Assembly (NCBI RefSeq): GCF_037782385.1
Contig: NZ_JBBEXD010000003.1
Span: 496,001 to 560,000 of the forward strand
From: Ascidiimonas meishanensis
Lineage (GTDB): Bacteria; Bacteroidota; Bacteroidia; Flavobacteriales; Flavobacteriaceae
Direction: 5' to 3'
DNA: 64,000 nt
The translations under genes and the position numbers were made by a program. This document shows positions 8,463 to 17,480 of this stretch, one piece after another; the first letter of the stretch is position 1, and every line of letters begins with the position of its first letter. The notes under the pieces are model-generated. The model saw nothing but the letters and a program-made list of their open reading frames with translations. It did no database searches and had not been told where the DNA came from.

Positions 8463-9248
8463 ATGAGAGCAAAATATGATGTGATTGGAAAAGAGTATAA
8501 CACTACCCGCTGTGCAGATACCTTTATTTCAGAAAAATTATATCAATTGCTGTCTCCTTCTAATGAAGGGGTATACCTAGACATTGGTTGTGGCACAGGT
8601 AATTACACCCATGTGCTTCATCAAAAAGGAATTAAATTTATAGGGGTAGACCCTTCTTTTGAAATGTTGCGAAAGGCAAATGCACAGAATCCAGAAATTG
8701 ACTGGAGACAAGGGCATGCAGAAAATACCGGATTAGAGCCTGAATCGGTCTCCGGAATTATAGGAAGCCTCACCATTCACCATTGGTTAGATCTTAACAC
8801 CGCTTTTACAGAGTTATATAGAATCTTAAAACCAAAAGGGCGAATCGTAATTTTTACCTCCACACCTAAACAGATGAAAGGGTATTGGCTCAATCACTAT
8901 TTTCCTAAAATGTTGGCCAATTCAATAGAACAAATGCCCTCGTTAGAATCTGTATTTAAGGCTATTCTTGAAGCAGGATTTAAAGAATTAGCCGGAACAC
9001 CCTACTATGTGCAAAGAGACTTACAAGATTTATTTTTGTACTGCGGCAAGTATAATCCATCTTTGTATTTAAGACCAGAAGTGCGCCAAGGCATCTCTTC
9101 TTTTAGTTCTTTGGCTAATAAAGAAGAGGTAGATGCAGGTCTAAAAAAATTAAAGACCGATATAGCTACTGGAAAGATAGAAGAGGTAATGGCATCCTAT
9201 AAAAACGATCTGGGAGATTATGTTTTTATAAGTGCCATGAAGGAGTGA
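8463..9248 (+). CDS. Class I SAM-dependent methyltransferase
   Basis: A cytoplasmic methyltransferase of the UbiE/Methyltransf_11 type. The SAM-binding motif I is YLDIGCGTGNYT (residues 38-49), motif II is FIGVDPSFEML, motif IV is IIGSLTIHHWLDL, and motif V/VI is RILKPKGRIVIFT. At 261 residues it has a C-terminal substrate-binding region of about 120 residues that I cannot match to a known substrate. It starts 79 bases after the HTH gene and could be co-transcribed with the caspase operon, but the gap and ordinary family membership give no strong reason to include it. It converges with the esterase gene on the other strand. Confidence 0.85.
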   Translation: MRAKYDVIGKEYNTTRCADTFISEKLYQLLSPSNEGVYLDIGCGTGNYTHVLHQKGIKFIGVDPSFEMLRKANAQNPEIDWRQGHAENTGLEPESVSGIIGSLTIHHWLDLNTAFTELYRILKPKGRIVIFTSTPKQMKGYWLNHYFPKMLANSIEQMPSLESVFKAILEAGFKELAGTPYYVQRDLQDLFLYCGKYNPSLYLRPEVRQGISSFSSLANKEEVDAGLKKLKTDIATGKIEEVMASYKNDLGDYVFISAMKE

Positions 9249-9292
9249 TCTATTTCAATTGACGTGTTTTTCAAAAAAGTCATCTATTCTTT

Positions 9293-10216
9293 TTAATTTC
9301 TATTTTCAAGAATGAAATCCACTACCAGATCCCTATAAATACTCTCTTTTTCAAAAGATAAGTTTTTCCAAAGTTCACCATGCGATAAATGGTGGATGTA
9401 AACGGATTGGATTTTTCTAAAATTAGTGGCCCTTATTTTGTCTTCAAACAAACGGGTATAATTGTAAATATTGTTATCTGAAACTAGTAGAATAGGTGTT
9501 TTTAAATTTTTGAGATAATGAGTAGGAGAGGCGTTTAGAAACACTTCTTCTCCTTTGCCAAACACAGCTTCTACATGCAGTACTGCTAATTCAGGTTGGC
9601 TTCCTTGCGCCATAGCACGATGATAATCTTTAATATCATAAGTGCCCGAAATAGGAATCATGCCTTTAAACAAATCTGCTGGCAAGCCCACCTCTTCTAG
9701 ATAGGTAGGATTTAAATCTAATAAAGCAGCCAAATGCGCTCCAGAAGAATAGCCACCTACATAAAATAGGGTTTTACTGTAGTTGTATTGATCAGCTTGT
9801 TGGTATAACCATTTGGTAGCCGCTGCCACGTCTTTGATATGGGCAGGATGCTGCACTCCCTTATTCAGAGTGCTGTCTCGCCAGATAGCTGGGCTCATTC
9901 TATGGCTTATACTTGCCACCGCAATTCCTGCTGCTGCTAGCTTACGGGCAAGAGGCATTTCTTGATTTCTATCTCCATAAGACCAGGCACCTCCACCAAT
10001 CCAGATAAGTAAAGGAACATTTTTTTTAAAGACTGGAAGTACTAGGTTTAAACGCTGTAGGCTATCACTACGCACCTCATTTTTGGCTACATAAAGCAGG
10101 TTGTTAATTTCTTTGTAAGTAGCCGTCGTCAATTCTTGCGCAAAAAAAAGGTTGCACGAAAGCAATAGCGCAAGAAGCAAAAGAGATTGCTTTTTAAATG
10201 ATAGCAGTAACACCAT
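9293..10216 (-). CDS. Secreted alpha/beta hydrolase (carboxylesterase type)
   Basis: An esterase/lipase-like alpha/beta hydrolase exported to the periplasm or beyond. The start chosen at 10216 gives MVLLLSFKKQSLLLLALLL ending in FFAQ, a signal peptide with cleavage after FAQ; an upstream ATG at 10264 would add 16 residues in front of it. The oxyanion motif is IWIGGGAW (residues 72-79), and the nucleophile elbow GYSSG places the active serine at residue 157. The late IHHLSHGELW supplies the catalytic histidine. This layout matches the BD-FAE / hormone-sensitive-lipase-like group. The substrate is unknown, and its neighbours do not help. Confidence 0.82.
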   Translation of the reverse strand: MVLLLSFKKQSLLLLALLLSCNLFFAQELTTATYKEINNLLYVAKNEVRSDSLQRLNLVLPVFKKNVPLLIWIGGGAWSYGDRNQEMPLARKLAAAGIAVASISHRMSPAIWRDSTLNKGVQHPAHIKDVAAATKWLYQQADQYNYSKTLFYVGGYSSGAHLAALLDLNPTYLEEVGLPADLFKGMIPISGTYDIKDYHRAMAQGSQPELAVLHVEAVFGKGEEVFLNASPTHYLKNLKTPILLVSDNNIYNYTRLFEDKIRATNFRKIQSVYIHHLSHGELWKNLSFEKESIYRDLVVDFILENRN

Positions 10217-10302
10217 GATTTGAATAAATTTACACAATAGGGATACTAAATGAATTTCATACACTACCGTACATAAAACTAAAACACTGTAAGCTTGAAA
10301 AC

Positions 10303-10695
10303 TTATTTTTTATCAAAAAGTTCTTTTATTTGCGGCATTTGTAATAAAGAAATGGTAAAAGCACCCAAAAACATCCCTAAAATTCCAGTAAGACAAGTTA
10401 AAATAGCGATTACAAAAACAAATTCGTATTTCTTCAATTGTTTCATGTATTTAGACGCTAGTAATTGTAAAATTCCCATTACAATGCAAACTACAAAGCC
10501 AACAATTCCAATAATCACAAAAAAATAACCAGGGTTAAAAGGCAGTTCATTTCCGTTTTTAGAAAATTCATCTACACTGGCAAAATATGCGCCAAAAGCA
10601 CCGTAACCAATAAAGAACAAAGAAAGAACAAGCGTGAGAATACCTTTTACCAAAAATAAAATTCTAAATACATTGAGACGGTTAGAAGCTTGCAT
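10303..10695 (-). CDS. Small integral membrane protein, unknown function
   Basis: A 130-residue hydrophobic protein with three or four predicted membrane helices (about residues 14-40, 55-80 and 90-117) and short charged ends (MQASNRLN and QIKELFDKK). I do not recognise a family. It has its own ATG without an obvious ribosome binding site, as is usual here, and lies upstream of the esterase gene on the same strand with an 86-base gap, so the two may form a transcription unit. Nothing in the sequence indicates a substrate or partner. Confidence 0.65.
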   Translation of the reverse strand: MQASNRLNVFRILFLVKGILTLVLSLFFIGYGAFGAYFASVDEFSKNGNELPFNPGYFFVIIGIVGFVVCIVMGILQLLASKYMKQLKKYEFVFVIAILTCLTGILGMFLGAFTISLLQMPQIKELFDKK

Positions 10696-10796
10696 ATTGG
10701 TTTAGGTTAGGAAATGGCGTCTACTTACTAGCTTTAAAAATAACACTTTTTTAAGGTTGTTAAAAATAAAATATAATTACCAGCCAGGTAGCGCGT

Positions 10797-11555
10797 TTAA
10801 TTACTCCCTTTGGGTAAATGCAGTGTTATAGGGCTGTTGCCAAAAACCAGACTATCTACATGCCCCATTAAACTAAGGTCTTTGGTTATAAGATGCAGGT
10901 GTATAAAAGAATCATGGTGTGTGAAAACTCCTTGATGCGCTCTAGAAAAAAAGCCTAAAACAGTAACTTCTTTGTCTGCTACGCTATAGGTTTGCTGCCC
11001 TTGATGCGCTTCTGCCGGAGAACTTACTTGTGTGCCTTCCGGTAAATTTTGGAGGTGAATTTTAGCACTTTTAATGCTTCCGGTGAGTTTAAAGGCAAAA
11101 GGTTTACCTTCATTTTGTATTTTTAGATCCAACCAGTTTTCAAAATCGGTTAGAGACTTCAGGGTCTTTGGAATTGATTCTTTTTCCCATTCGGCAACAT
11201 AAGAATACACAAAAAATGGTGCTTTTACATCAAAAGTCTGTCCTATAGCCATAGAAGTATCTGTTGCAACCCTTCCCACATAACTTTTACCATCTATAAC
11301 GAGAAGCTCTCCCGTTAAAAAAGCTTCTGGTCCCAAACCATTTAACATGCTTTTTTGGTCTAAAGTGTCTAATGAAATTTGCCCATCTAGCGCTCCTTTC
11401 CACATTACATCTTTCATAGCACCCTCTATTTGTACGTAGGCTTTGACATTTGTGTCTTTATCTTTCTTTTCAGCATTGCATGCTACTAGCAGAAGGTAAA
11501 AAATAACAAATATGCGCAAGGGTTGAGATGCGCTGGCAAGTTTTTTTGGATGCAT
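10797..11555 (-). CDS. Acetolactate decarboxylase-like lipoprotein
   Basis: Resembles alpha-acetolactate decarboxylase (BudA/AlsD), the metal-dependent enzyme that converts acetolactate to acetoin. Family segments are visible in order: ALDGQISLDTL, GLGPEAFLTGELLVIDGKSY, PFAFKLTG with SAKIHLQNLPEG, and the metal-ligand region GFFSRAHQGV... FIHLHLITKD ... MGHVDSL, which contains the HxH and later His typical of the zinc site. Unusually, the N-terminus has a lipobox LVAC (Cys26) after a hydrophobic stretch, so the protein is probably a lipoprotein outside the cytoplasm. At 252 residues the catalytic part has normal length. It starts two bases after the DUF983 gene, so the two are co-transcribed. 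Whether it still decarboxylates acetolactate is not known. Confidence 0.75.
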   Translation of the reverse strand: MHPKKLASASQPLRIFVIFYLLLVACNAEKKDKDTNVKAYVQIEGAMKDVMWKGALDGQISLDTLDQKSMLNGLGPEAFLTGELLVIDGKSYVGRVATDTSMAIGQTFDVKAPFFVYSYVAEWEKESIPKTLKSLTDFENWLDLKIQNEGKPFAFKLTGSIKSAKIHLQNLPEGTQVSSPAEAHQGQQTYSVADKEVTVLGFFSRAHQGVFTHHDSFIHLHLITKDLSLMGHVDSLVFGNSPITLHLPKGSN

Positions 11556-11557
11556 AA

Positions 11558-11944
11558 TTAAGTATTGGTTGCCGCTTTAGGGTCATAATTCAGAAACATA
11601 TTAATCCAGATATTACGAGACAAACGCATAATAAGAGGCATAAAAGCAAGCATAGTGCCAATAATAGCGACAAAAGCGGTTTTTAGATTGGTGCCGATAA
11701 AAAGATAACTAATTACAAAAGCGGCTACAGCAAATGCAACTCCTACTCCATAACTCACATACATAGCTCCATAAAAAAAAGAAGGTTCCATTTTATATTT
11801 GGTATTACAATGGGAACAACGCTCGTTCATTTTTAAAGTTTGAGCCGGATTATAGGCATTTGGAGAAACATACATGCTTTCTAGATGACATTTGGGACAA
11901 GTTCCTGTTAAAATGCTGTAGAGTTTCGATCCTTTTTTTAACAT
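11558..11944 (-). CDS. DUF983 family membrane protein
   Basis: A 128-residue DUF983 protein. The chosen start at 11944 gives MLKKGSKLYSILTGTCPKCH; the frame is open further upstream to 12220, but that part overlaps the divergent ABC-F gene antisense and is not coding. Two CxxC pairs (CPKC and CSHC, residues about 16-50) form a probable zinc knuckle, followed by two membrane helices (about 62-105). The function of the family is not established. It is divergent from the ABC-F gene (67-base gap) and directly upstream of the lipoprotein gene. Confidence 0.85.
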   Translation of the reverse strand: MLKKGSKLYSILTGTCPKCHLESMYVSPNAYNPAQTLKMNERCSHCNTKYKMEPSFFYGAMYVSYGVGVAFAVAAFVISYLFIGTNLKTAFVAIIGTMLAFMPLIMRLSRNIWINMFLNYDPKAATNT

Positions 11945-12011
11945 TTGCACTAATTTTATACAAAAATAGGAATTATACATTCCTTCTTGTGTAATTGAAG
12001 TTACAAAAGTC

Positions 12012-13925
12012 ATGTTAAATATCCATAATCTGTCGGTTTCCTTTGGCGGAGAATATCTTTTTGAAGAAGTCGCTTTCAGGCTAAATCCCGGAGACCGTGT
12101 TGGGCTCGTAGGTAAAAATGGAGCGGGTAAGAGTACCATGCTTAAAATACTCTCTCGCGAGATGGAACCCGATTCTGGAAGCATTGCTTCCGATAAAGAT
12201 GTGCGTACTGGTTTTCTCAAGCAAGATATTGATTTTGAGCAGGGGCGTAGTGTACTAGAAGAAGCCTATCAGGCATTTTCTGAGATCAAGGCATTAGAAT
12301 TGCAACTAGATCAAATCAATCACCAATTGGCAGAGCGTACCGATTATGAGAGTGAAGGCTACCACCAACTTATGGTAGATCTTAACGACGTTACGCATAG
12401 GTATGAGATTATAGGCGGTTATAATTATCAAGGTGATACGGAGAAAGTACTACAAGGACTTGGTTTTCTTAGGGAAGATTTTGATAAACTTACAGATACT
12501 TTTTCCGGCGGCTGGCGTATGCGAATAGAATTAGCAAAGCTGCTGCTGCAACAAAATGACGTCTTGTTACTAGATGAGCCTACCAACCACTTAGATATTG
12601 AAAGTATTATTTGGTTAGAGCAATTTCTAAGAGGTTATACGGGAGTGGTGGTGATTGTTTCGCATGATAAGATGTTTCTGGACAATGTAACCAACCGTAC
12701 CATTGAAATTTCATTAGGGAAAATATACGATTACAATAAACCCTATTCTCAATACCTGGAGTTGCGTAAGGAGATGCGCGAGCTGCAGTTAAATGCACAA
12801 AAGAATCAAGAAAAGCAGATTCAACAGACGGAGAAGCTTATAGAAAAGTTCCGAGCGAAAGCAAGTAAGGCTTCCATGGCACAATCCCTCATCAAGAAGC
12901 TAGACAAAATAGACCGGATTGAGGTAGATGAAGATGATAATAGTGTGATGAAGGTTAAATTCCCTGTATCCGTTACACCTGGAAAGGTGGTAGTAGAGGC
13001 AGAAGGCGCTGGTAAAAGTTATGGAGACAAACTGGTCTTAGACGCAGTAGATCTCTTAATAGAACGCAATACCAAAACTGCCTTTGTTGGGCAAAACGGA
13101 CAAGGGAAAAGTACCTTGGCAAAGATGATTGTAGAAGAAATTCCCTATACCGGAAAACTCAAACTAGGGCATAATGTACAAATAGGCTATTTTGCCCAGA
13201 ATCAGGCAGAATATTTAGATGGAGAAAAAACGGTTTTACAAACCATGGAAGATGCTGCTACAGATGGCAACCGTTCCCGTGTTAGAGATATGCTGGGTTC
13301 CTTTTTATTTAGAGGAGATGAGGTAGAGAAGAAGGTAAAAGTACTTTCTGGAGGGGAGCGTAACCGTTTGGCATTGTGTAAAATGCTCTTGCAGCCTTTT
13401 AATGTATTGGTGATGGATGAGCCTACCAATCACTTAGATATAAAATCTAAAAACGTACTTAAAGATGCCTTAAAAACTTTTGAAGGCACCTTGCTTTTAA
13501 TTTCTCACGACAGGGATTTTTTACAAGGACTAACCAATACGGTTTACGAATTTAAAAACCACCAGATTAAGGAGTATCTAGGCGATATTAATTTCTACTT
13601 AGAGCAACGCCAACTAGATAATTTACGAGAAGTAGAGCGCAAAGAAAAGGCAGCTGCCAAACCCAAAGCGCAAAACAATGCGCAGAGTTATGAAGACCAG
13701 AAAAAACTCAAATCTCTTAAGAATAGGCTTAGTAAAACCGAAGCAGAAATTAGTCAGCTAGAAAAAGAAATCGCGGCTATAGATGTAGAAATGGCCATAG
13801 ATTATGATAAGGTAATTGCCAAAGAAGGCTTTTTTGACGCCTATGAAGCCAAGAAAAAACGCTTACAAACCCTGATGCAAAATTGGGAAACCATTGCAGA
13901 AGAATTAGAGGGGATTGCTTCTTAG
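12012..13925 (+). CDS. ABC-F family ATPase (ribosome-associated, Uup/YdiF-like)
   Basis: A soluble ABC-F protein with two nucleotide-binding domains and no membrane segments; such proteins act on the ribosome in translation regulation or antibiotic protection. The first domain has Walker A GKNGAGKST (about residues 34-42), signature FSGGWRMR and Walker B LLLDEPTNHLD. The second has GQNGQGKST (about 360-368), LSGGERNR and LVMDEPTNHLD. Between them is the charged P-site tRNA-interaction linker, rich in Lys/Glu (about 250-315). The C-terminal 100 residues are a Lys/Glu coiled coil, as in Uup. The 637-residue length fits. It stands alone, transcribed divergently from the DUF983 gene. Confidence 0.95.
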   Translation: MLNIHNLSVSFGGEYLFEEVAFRLNPGDRVGLVGKNGAGKSTMLKILSREMEPDSGSIASDKDVRTGFLKQDIDFEQGRSVLEEAYQAFSEIKALELQLDQINHQLAERTDYESEGYHQLMVDLNDVTHRYEIIGGYNYQGDTEKVLQGLGFLREDFDKLTDTFSGGWRMRIELAKLLLQQNDVLLLDEPTNHLDIESIIWLEQFLRGYTGVVVIVSHDKMFLDNVTNRTIEISLGKIYDYNKPYSQYLELRKEMRELQLNAQKNQEKQIQQTEKLIEKFRAKASKASMAQSLIKKLDKIDRIEVDEDDNSVMKVKFPVSVTPGKVVVEAEGAGKSYGDKLVLDAVDLLIERNTKTAFVGQNGQGKSTLAKMIVEEIPYTGKLKLGHNVQIGYFAQNQAEYLDGEKTVLQTMEDAATDGNRSRVRDMLGSFLFRGDEVEKKVKVLSGGERNRLALCKMLLQPFNVLVMDEPTNHLDIKSKNVLKDALKTFEGTLLLISHDRDFLQGLTNTVYEFKNHQIKEYLGDINFYLEQRQLDNLREVERKEKAAAKPKAQNNAQSYEDQKKLKSLKNRLSKTEAEISQLEKEIAAIDVEMAIDYDKVIAKEGFFDAYEAKKKRLQTLMQNWETIAEELEGIAS

Positions 13926-14083
13926 CCATGAATAAAATGTTATTTTGATTCTCTTTTTATTAAAAATGAGAGAGAAAGCTGCCCTTATTTAGCGGAAATT
14001 CAGAAAGCAAAGCTTGAAAAAAATAGAAATCCTCTCCGGTAGATTTTTTCGCACCTCAGGGCATTGAGGCACTCCAAATTACT

Positions 14084-14203
14084 GGTATTTTAGAAAGCCC
14101 CACGCAGTGCAATTCCTTCAGGATTTTATGTTTTGATGCCGAGCTTCCCACCCGGGCACTGAGGCACTCGAAGTGCGAGGGGTGGACAAGCAAAAAAGAA
14201 TAG
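14084..14203. repeat. Degenerate intergenic repeat, copy 1 (right half)
   Basis: Non-coding sequence that aligns with 23400-23507, including the shared core GGGCACTGAGG-ACTCGAAG-GCGAGGGG-GGACAAGCAA (dashes mark differences). The copies differ by point changes, so the family is old. It lies in the 1.1-kb gap after the ABC-F gene. Confidence 0.7.
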
Positions 14204-14364
14204 ACCAAAGCTTTCTTTATTTAACCGCCACGCAGACTGGTTAATCACTATAAATAGCAAGTATTGTTGTGATGTCGCAGACCATTCTATTATGTTTTAT
14301 AATTGGAGCACTTAGAGCCTCAGTGGCCTAAAGCGAGAGTCTCATTGCTCCCAAACAAGATCTT

Positions 14365-14495
14365 TAGTGCTCAGTTTTAGGATTCAATAGGCATTGTGCT
14401 AATCATCAGGCACCCCGAAACTTCGAGGTTAGTCACTACGCTTCGTCGAAATGGCCGTACCTTAAAAGCACTACGTAGTGAAAACCCTCTGGGGG
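14365..14495. repeat. Degenerate intergenic repeat, copy 2 (left half)
   Basis: Aligns with 23298-23420; shared stretches include TTTTAGGATTCAATAGGCAT (14375-14394 and 23308-23327), then T-TGCTAATC and the later TTAAAAGCA. It matches the half of the element that comes before the copy-1 half at the 23.3-kb locus. Confidence 0.7.
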
Positions 14496-14666
14496 CGCAT
14501 AGAGTTTCTCAGTACCTAAATTAGAATGCAATAAATCCGAACTATGTAGATTATACTTTACACACTTTTGATACGCAACCTCCAAAAAGTACATTTAGAT
14601 TTTTAAAACGTAAATTTTAAAAAAAGCTTTGCATAAACGCCTTAGAACCTCCTTATGTTTATACCA

Positions 14667-14704
14667 AAACCTCCGCAACAATAAGTTGTTTTATGCGGAG
14701 GTTT
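14667..14704. other. Strong perfect hairpin in intergenic DNA
   Basis: An 11-bp perfect stem (AAACCTCCGCA at 14667-14677 with its complement at 14694-14704) and a further short inner pairing (ACAA with TTGT). The T-rich context is weak on both sides. A second CCTCCGCA lies ten bases downstream at about 14714. It could be a terminator, attenuator or repeat relic. Confidence 0.5.
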
Positions 14705-15022
14705 CCACTGTTTCCTCCGCATCTTTTGCTAAAAACCTTTAGAATAGTCGTTTTTAAGGAGCTTTAACGCTGTTGCATTTTATTAGTTGTAAAGTATACT
14801 TTACAATAAAGAGTATAGTTTATATCTTTCTGCTGCCTAGGTAGCTTGATGATCGTAGGTTAAAGTTTGGGTGTTTTTTTATAGAGAAATTGTATAAACA
14901 ACACCTTACGGCTAGAATTTAAGTTGTTTAGGTAAGGCTTTACCTAAAAATCAAAACTCTGCCATAGTTCACATTGCAGCGTGTTTGTTTAAAAATTACT
15001 TTTTGAGTTAAAGGAAGTTTAA

Positions 15023-17203
15023 TTAACTGGATTTTTTAGGACTTTTTGATCTCTCTTTTTTTGGCGTAGATTTCTTCTTATTAGCGTTCTCGGGAATGGT
15101 TGCTATATGTTCTTTTTGTTCAGTACTATTTGACACCTCCTTTAATGAAGCAAGGTTACTAACTACTGAAGATGTTTTTCCGTTAGAATCTAAACTTGAA
15201 AGACTGTTCGTGCTTTCTGTTGTACTAGAGGTTGCGGTATTAGCTAAGGATGGCATTGAAGTAGAAACAGCCATACCTTCTTCAAAAGGTATTTGATCTT
15301 TTTGAAGTCCTTTTTCTTTTAATGTATCCTTATAACCAGTACGTTTTGCATAGTCTGTATCTACTGGCTGTATTGGAATAGCAGTTTCATAATGATCTAC
15401 AGACAAATAAAATTCAGAGTTTACTTCTGCTGTTTCTTTAACTTTTTCTTCAGAATCAGTATCTTCTGATGTTGAAGTAGTTTCTGCTTTTTTATCAATT
15501 CTCTCTTTTGCTTTGATGTCAATACTAGCTTTATCAGTAAAGAGTACTCGGTTTTCATCCCTTCCCACGCTTTGATACGCTGTAAGATCTGCCTCACCCC
15601 AAGCATCTTTAGTACTTTTAAGGCCTTCAGCAGCAGTACGAGTTCCTTTTCCAGACTGTTTTAATTGAGGTAAAAGCCTTACGTCTACTATTTGATTCCT
15701 TTCTTTTTGAATAATTTCATTCAGTTTTTCAGTAATATTTACTATTGCCTTAGATTTCTCTTTATCGTTAAGATTAAAAATGTTCTTTACGCTATCTGCA
15801 AGCTCTGTAAATTCGCTGGGTACTTTACTTTTACTAACTTCTTGACTAATGGCGCTTTTTATTTTTTCAAGATTTTGAATAGTGTCAAAAATTTCCTTGT
15901 ATTTTTCAAGTTTTGGAAGAGGTTTATTTATCTGACTAATTTGTTTATTGATACCTGCCTTTTTATTCTTGCTTGCTTGCTGTTTTTGCTCTATATCTTT
16001 CTTTTCATTATCATTAGTAGCGTTTTCTTTTAGCCTTTTCCAATTTGTGTTTCCAATTTCTTTTTCTTCTGATTTTAAAAGGGCTACTTCTTCATTTATT
16101 TTTAGAATTTCTGCATTAGCATGATCAATATCTGGAATATGGCCAAATTCTGGATTCCTCAATAAATCTTGAAGATCAGGAATCTTTGTTTGAATATCTT
16201 GGGCAGTATAAACGTCTTCAAGTCTATAGGACGGTTCTTGATTTTTAAATTTTTCAAGTTCTTCAACTATTTCATCCAGTTTGTCACTATCTTTCTGTTT
16301 TTCTAGACCTTTAATATCACTTTTAATTTTCTTAAGCTTAGCAATAGTGTCCTCTCTTTTTACTTTTTCTCTCTCATTTAGGTTGTCATTTAAAAATTCA
16401 TCCTCACCAGAAATGAATATAGGATCTCCTGCTTTTTTTATAATACCAGCATTTATTAACACATTAGTTTCCCTAAGGTTTAAAGCCGTGTCAAGAGCCT
16501 CAAACCTACGAGTATGGGTGTCTTTTATGGAGTCACCATCTTGCAGTTTTCTCATCAATGGGTCTGCTTTTGCTGCCATATCCATCACTTTTTGATGTCT
16601 TTGTACAAAACTTAAAGCTTTACTATTTGCGAAAGTACTTTTATTATTTTCTGCGAAAGAACTGGTCTGTTTCTGGGTCTTTGAAATTTCGGTATCTCTC
16701 TTGATTACCGCATTATCAAGAGGCTTTCTAATTTGTTCTCTAGATTGATTAGCTATTTTAATTGAATCTTCCTTCCATTGACGATGAGCTTTTCGATCTT
16801 TTTTTTCAGGTTCAGGGTTATTTTTTTTCCAGTTTTCTAATACAGTCATGTCAAATTTTTGCAAATACTTTTCTGCAGTTATTATGGGGGAATGTTTTAA
16901 CGTAACTGCTTTTTTAATTTGGTCGTTTCTGCTATACTGTAATAGAAAGTTTAATTTATCAAAAACACCTCCTTCTTTGGTTTTTACTTGTAACGTTTTT
17001 TCAGCGAGTTCAATATTCCCTTGGTCATTTTTTACAAGTTGCTCTGTCTTCATTGCATAGCTTTTTCCTTGTTTAACCTGCTTTTCTCCGGGTGGTATAG
17101 TACTTAGTGTATTTAGAGATTCTAATTCTTGCTTAATTTTCTCTTGTTGAACAGCATCTTGAGTAGTCGGATTATCAGCATCATTTTTTTCTTCACTCTT
17201 CAT
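15023..17203 (-). CDS. Large charged coiled-coil protein with basic C-terminal tail, unknown
   Basis: I do not recognise a family. The 726-residue protein is very rich in Lys, Glu, Asp, Asn and Gln, has no signal peptide or membrane segment, and is predicted largely helical and coiled-coil (heptad-like runs at about 100-520, for example KLKKIKSDIKGLEKQKDSDK). The last 90 residues are Ser/Thr-rich and probably disordered (TSMPSLANTATSSTTES), ending in a Lys-rich tail with KKKSTPKKERSKSPKKSS. The AT-rich, Lys/Asn-heavy composition differs from the housekeeping genes to its left. It is next to two repeat proteins that also end in basic tails, and one of them carries a similar SASMP motif before its tail. 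This suggests a shared delivery or localisation signal, but no function can be given. Confidence 0.65.
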   Translation of the reverse strand: MKSEEKNDADNPTTQDAVQQEKIKQELESLNTLSTIPPGEKQVKQGKSYAMKTEQLVKNDQGNIELAEKTLQVKTKEGGVFDKLNFLLQYSRNDQIKKAVTLKHSPIITAEKYLQKFDMTVLENWKKNNPEPEKKDRKAHRQWKEDSIKIANQSREQIRKPLDNAVIKRDTEISKTQKQTSSFAENNKSTFANSKALSFVQRHQKVMDMAAKADPLMRKLQDGDSIKDTHTRRFEALDTALNLRETNVLINAGIIKKAGDPIFISGEDEFLNDNLNEREKVKREDTIAKLKKIKSDIKGLEKQKDSDKLDEIVEELEKFKNQEPSYRLEDVYTAQDIQTKIPDLQDLLRNPEFGHIPDIDHANAEILKINEEVALLKSEEKEIGNTNWKRLKENATNDNEKKDIEQKQQASKNKKAGINKQISQINKPLPKLEKYKEIFDTIQNLEKIKSAISQEVSKSKVPSEFTELADSVKNIFNLNDKEKSKAIVNITEKLNEIIQKERNQIVDVRLLPQLKQSGKGTRTAAEGLKSTKDAWGEADLTAYQSVGRDENRVLFTDKASIDIKAKERIDKKAETTSTSEDTDSEEKVKETAEVNSEFYLSVDHYETAIPIQPVDTDYAKRTGYKDTLKEKGLQKDQIPFEEGMAVSTSMPSLANTATSSTTESTNSLSSLDSNGKTSSVVSNLASLKEVSNSTEQKEHIATIPENANKKKSTPKKERSKSPKKSS

Positions 17204-17480
17204 AAGGTAGGTACTTTAAATCTAAAATAACAAATTCCACTTACAATTTTATGAAGTTTCTATTTTTTTTTGGAAAGCGCTGTCCATTGCTTTGTAGAAA
17301 AACCATTTTTTTGATTGATTACTATGTATTATGCTTCTTTATAAGTTTGGACTTTGTTTACAGTTTTATCCAGAGCTATTTGGATAACGCATTTAGAATT
17401 ACAAGAAAATTGAGCGTATTCTTTTAATTTCAAGAGACGAGTTTTAAAGTATTGTTATTCTATCATTTAGGGAGGTATTC

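Larger units (their letters stand above)
13926..15022. other. 1.1-kb intergenic region with repeats and hairpins, no gene seen
   Basis: Holds two copies of a degenerate repeat (14084-14203 and 14365-14495), a perfect hairpin (14667-14704), a 9-bp hairpin (14927-14948), and a sequence at about 14952-14980 similar to the terminator of the small peptide gene at 19.8 kb. No open frame in it looks coding. It probably contains the 3' untranslated end of the coiled-coil gene on the minus strand. Confidence 0.6.

Noticed and set aside
11945..12220. N-terminal extension of the DUF983 frame to 12220
   Set aside because: It lies antisense to the start of the ABC-F gene and reads as Ser/Pro-rich shadow sequence; DUF983 proteins start at the CPxC region.
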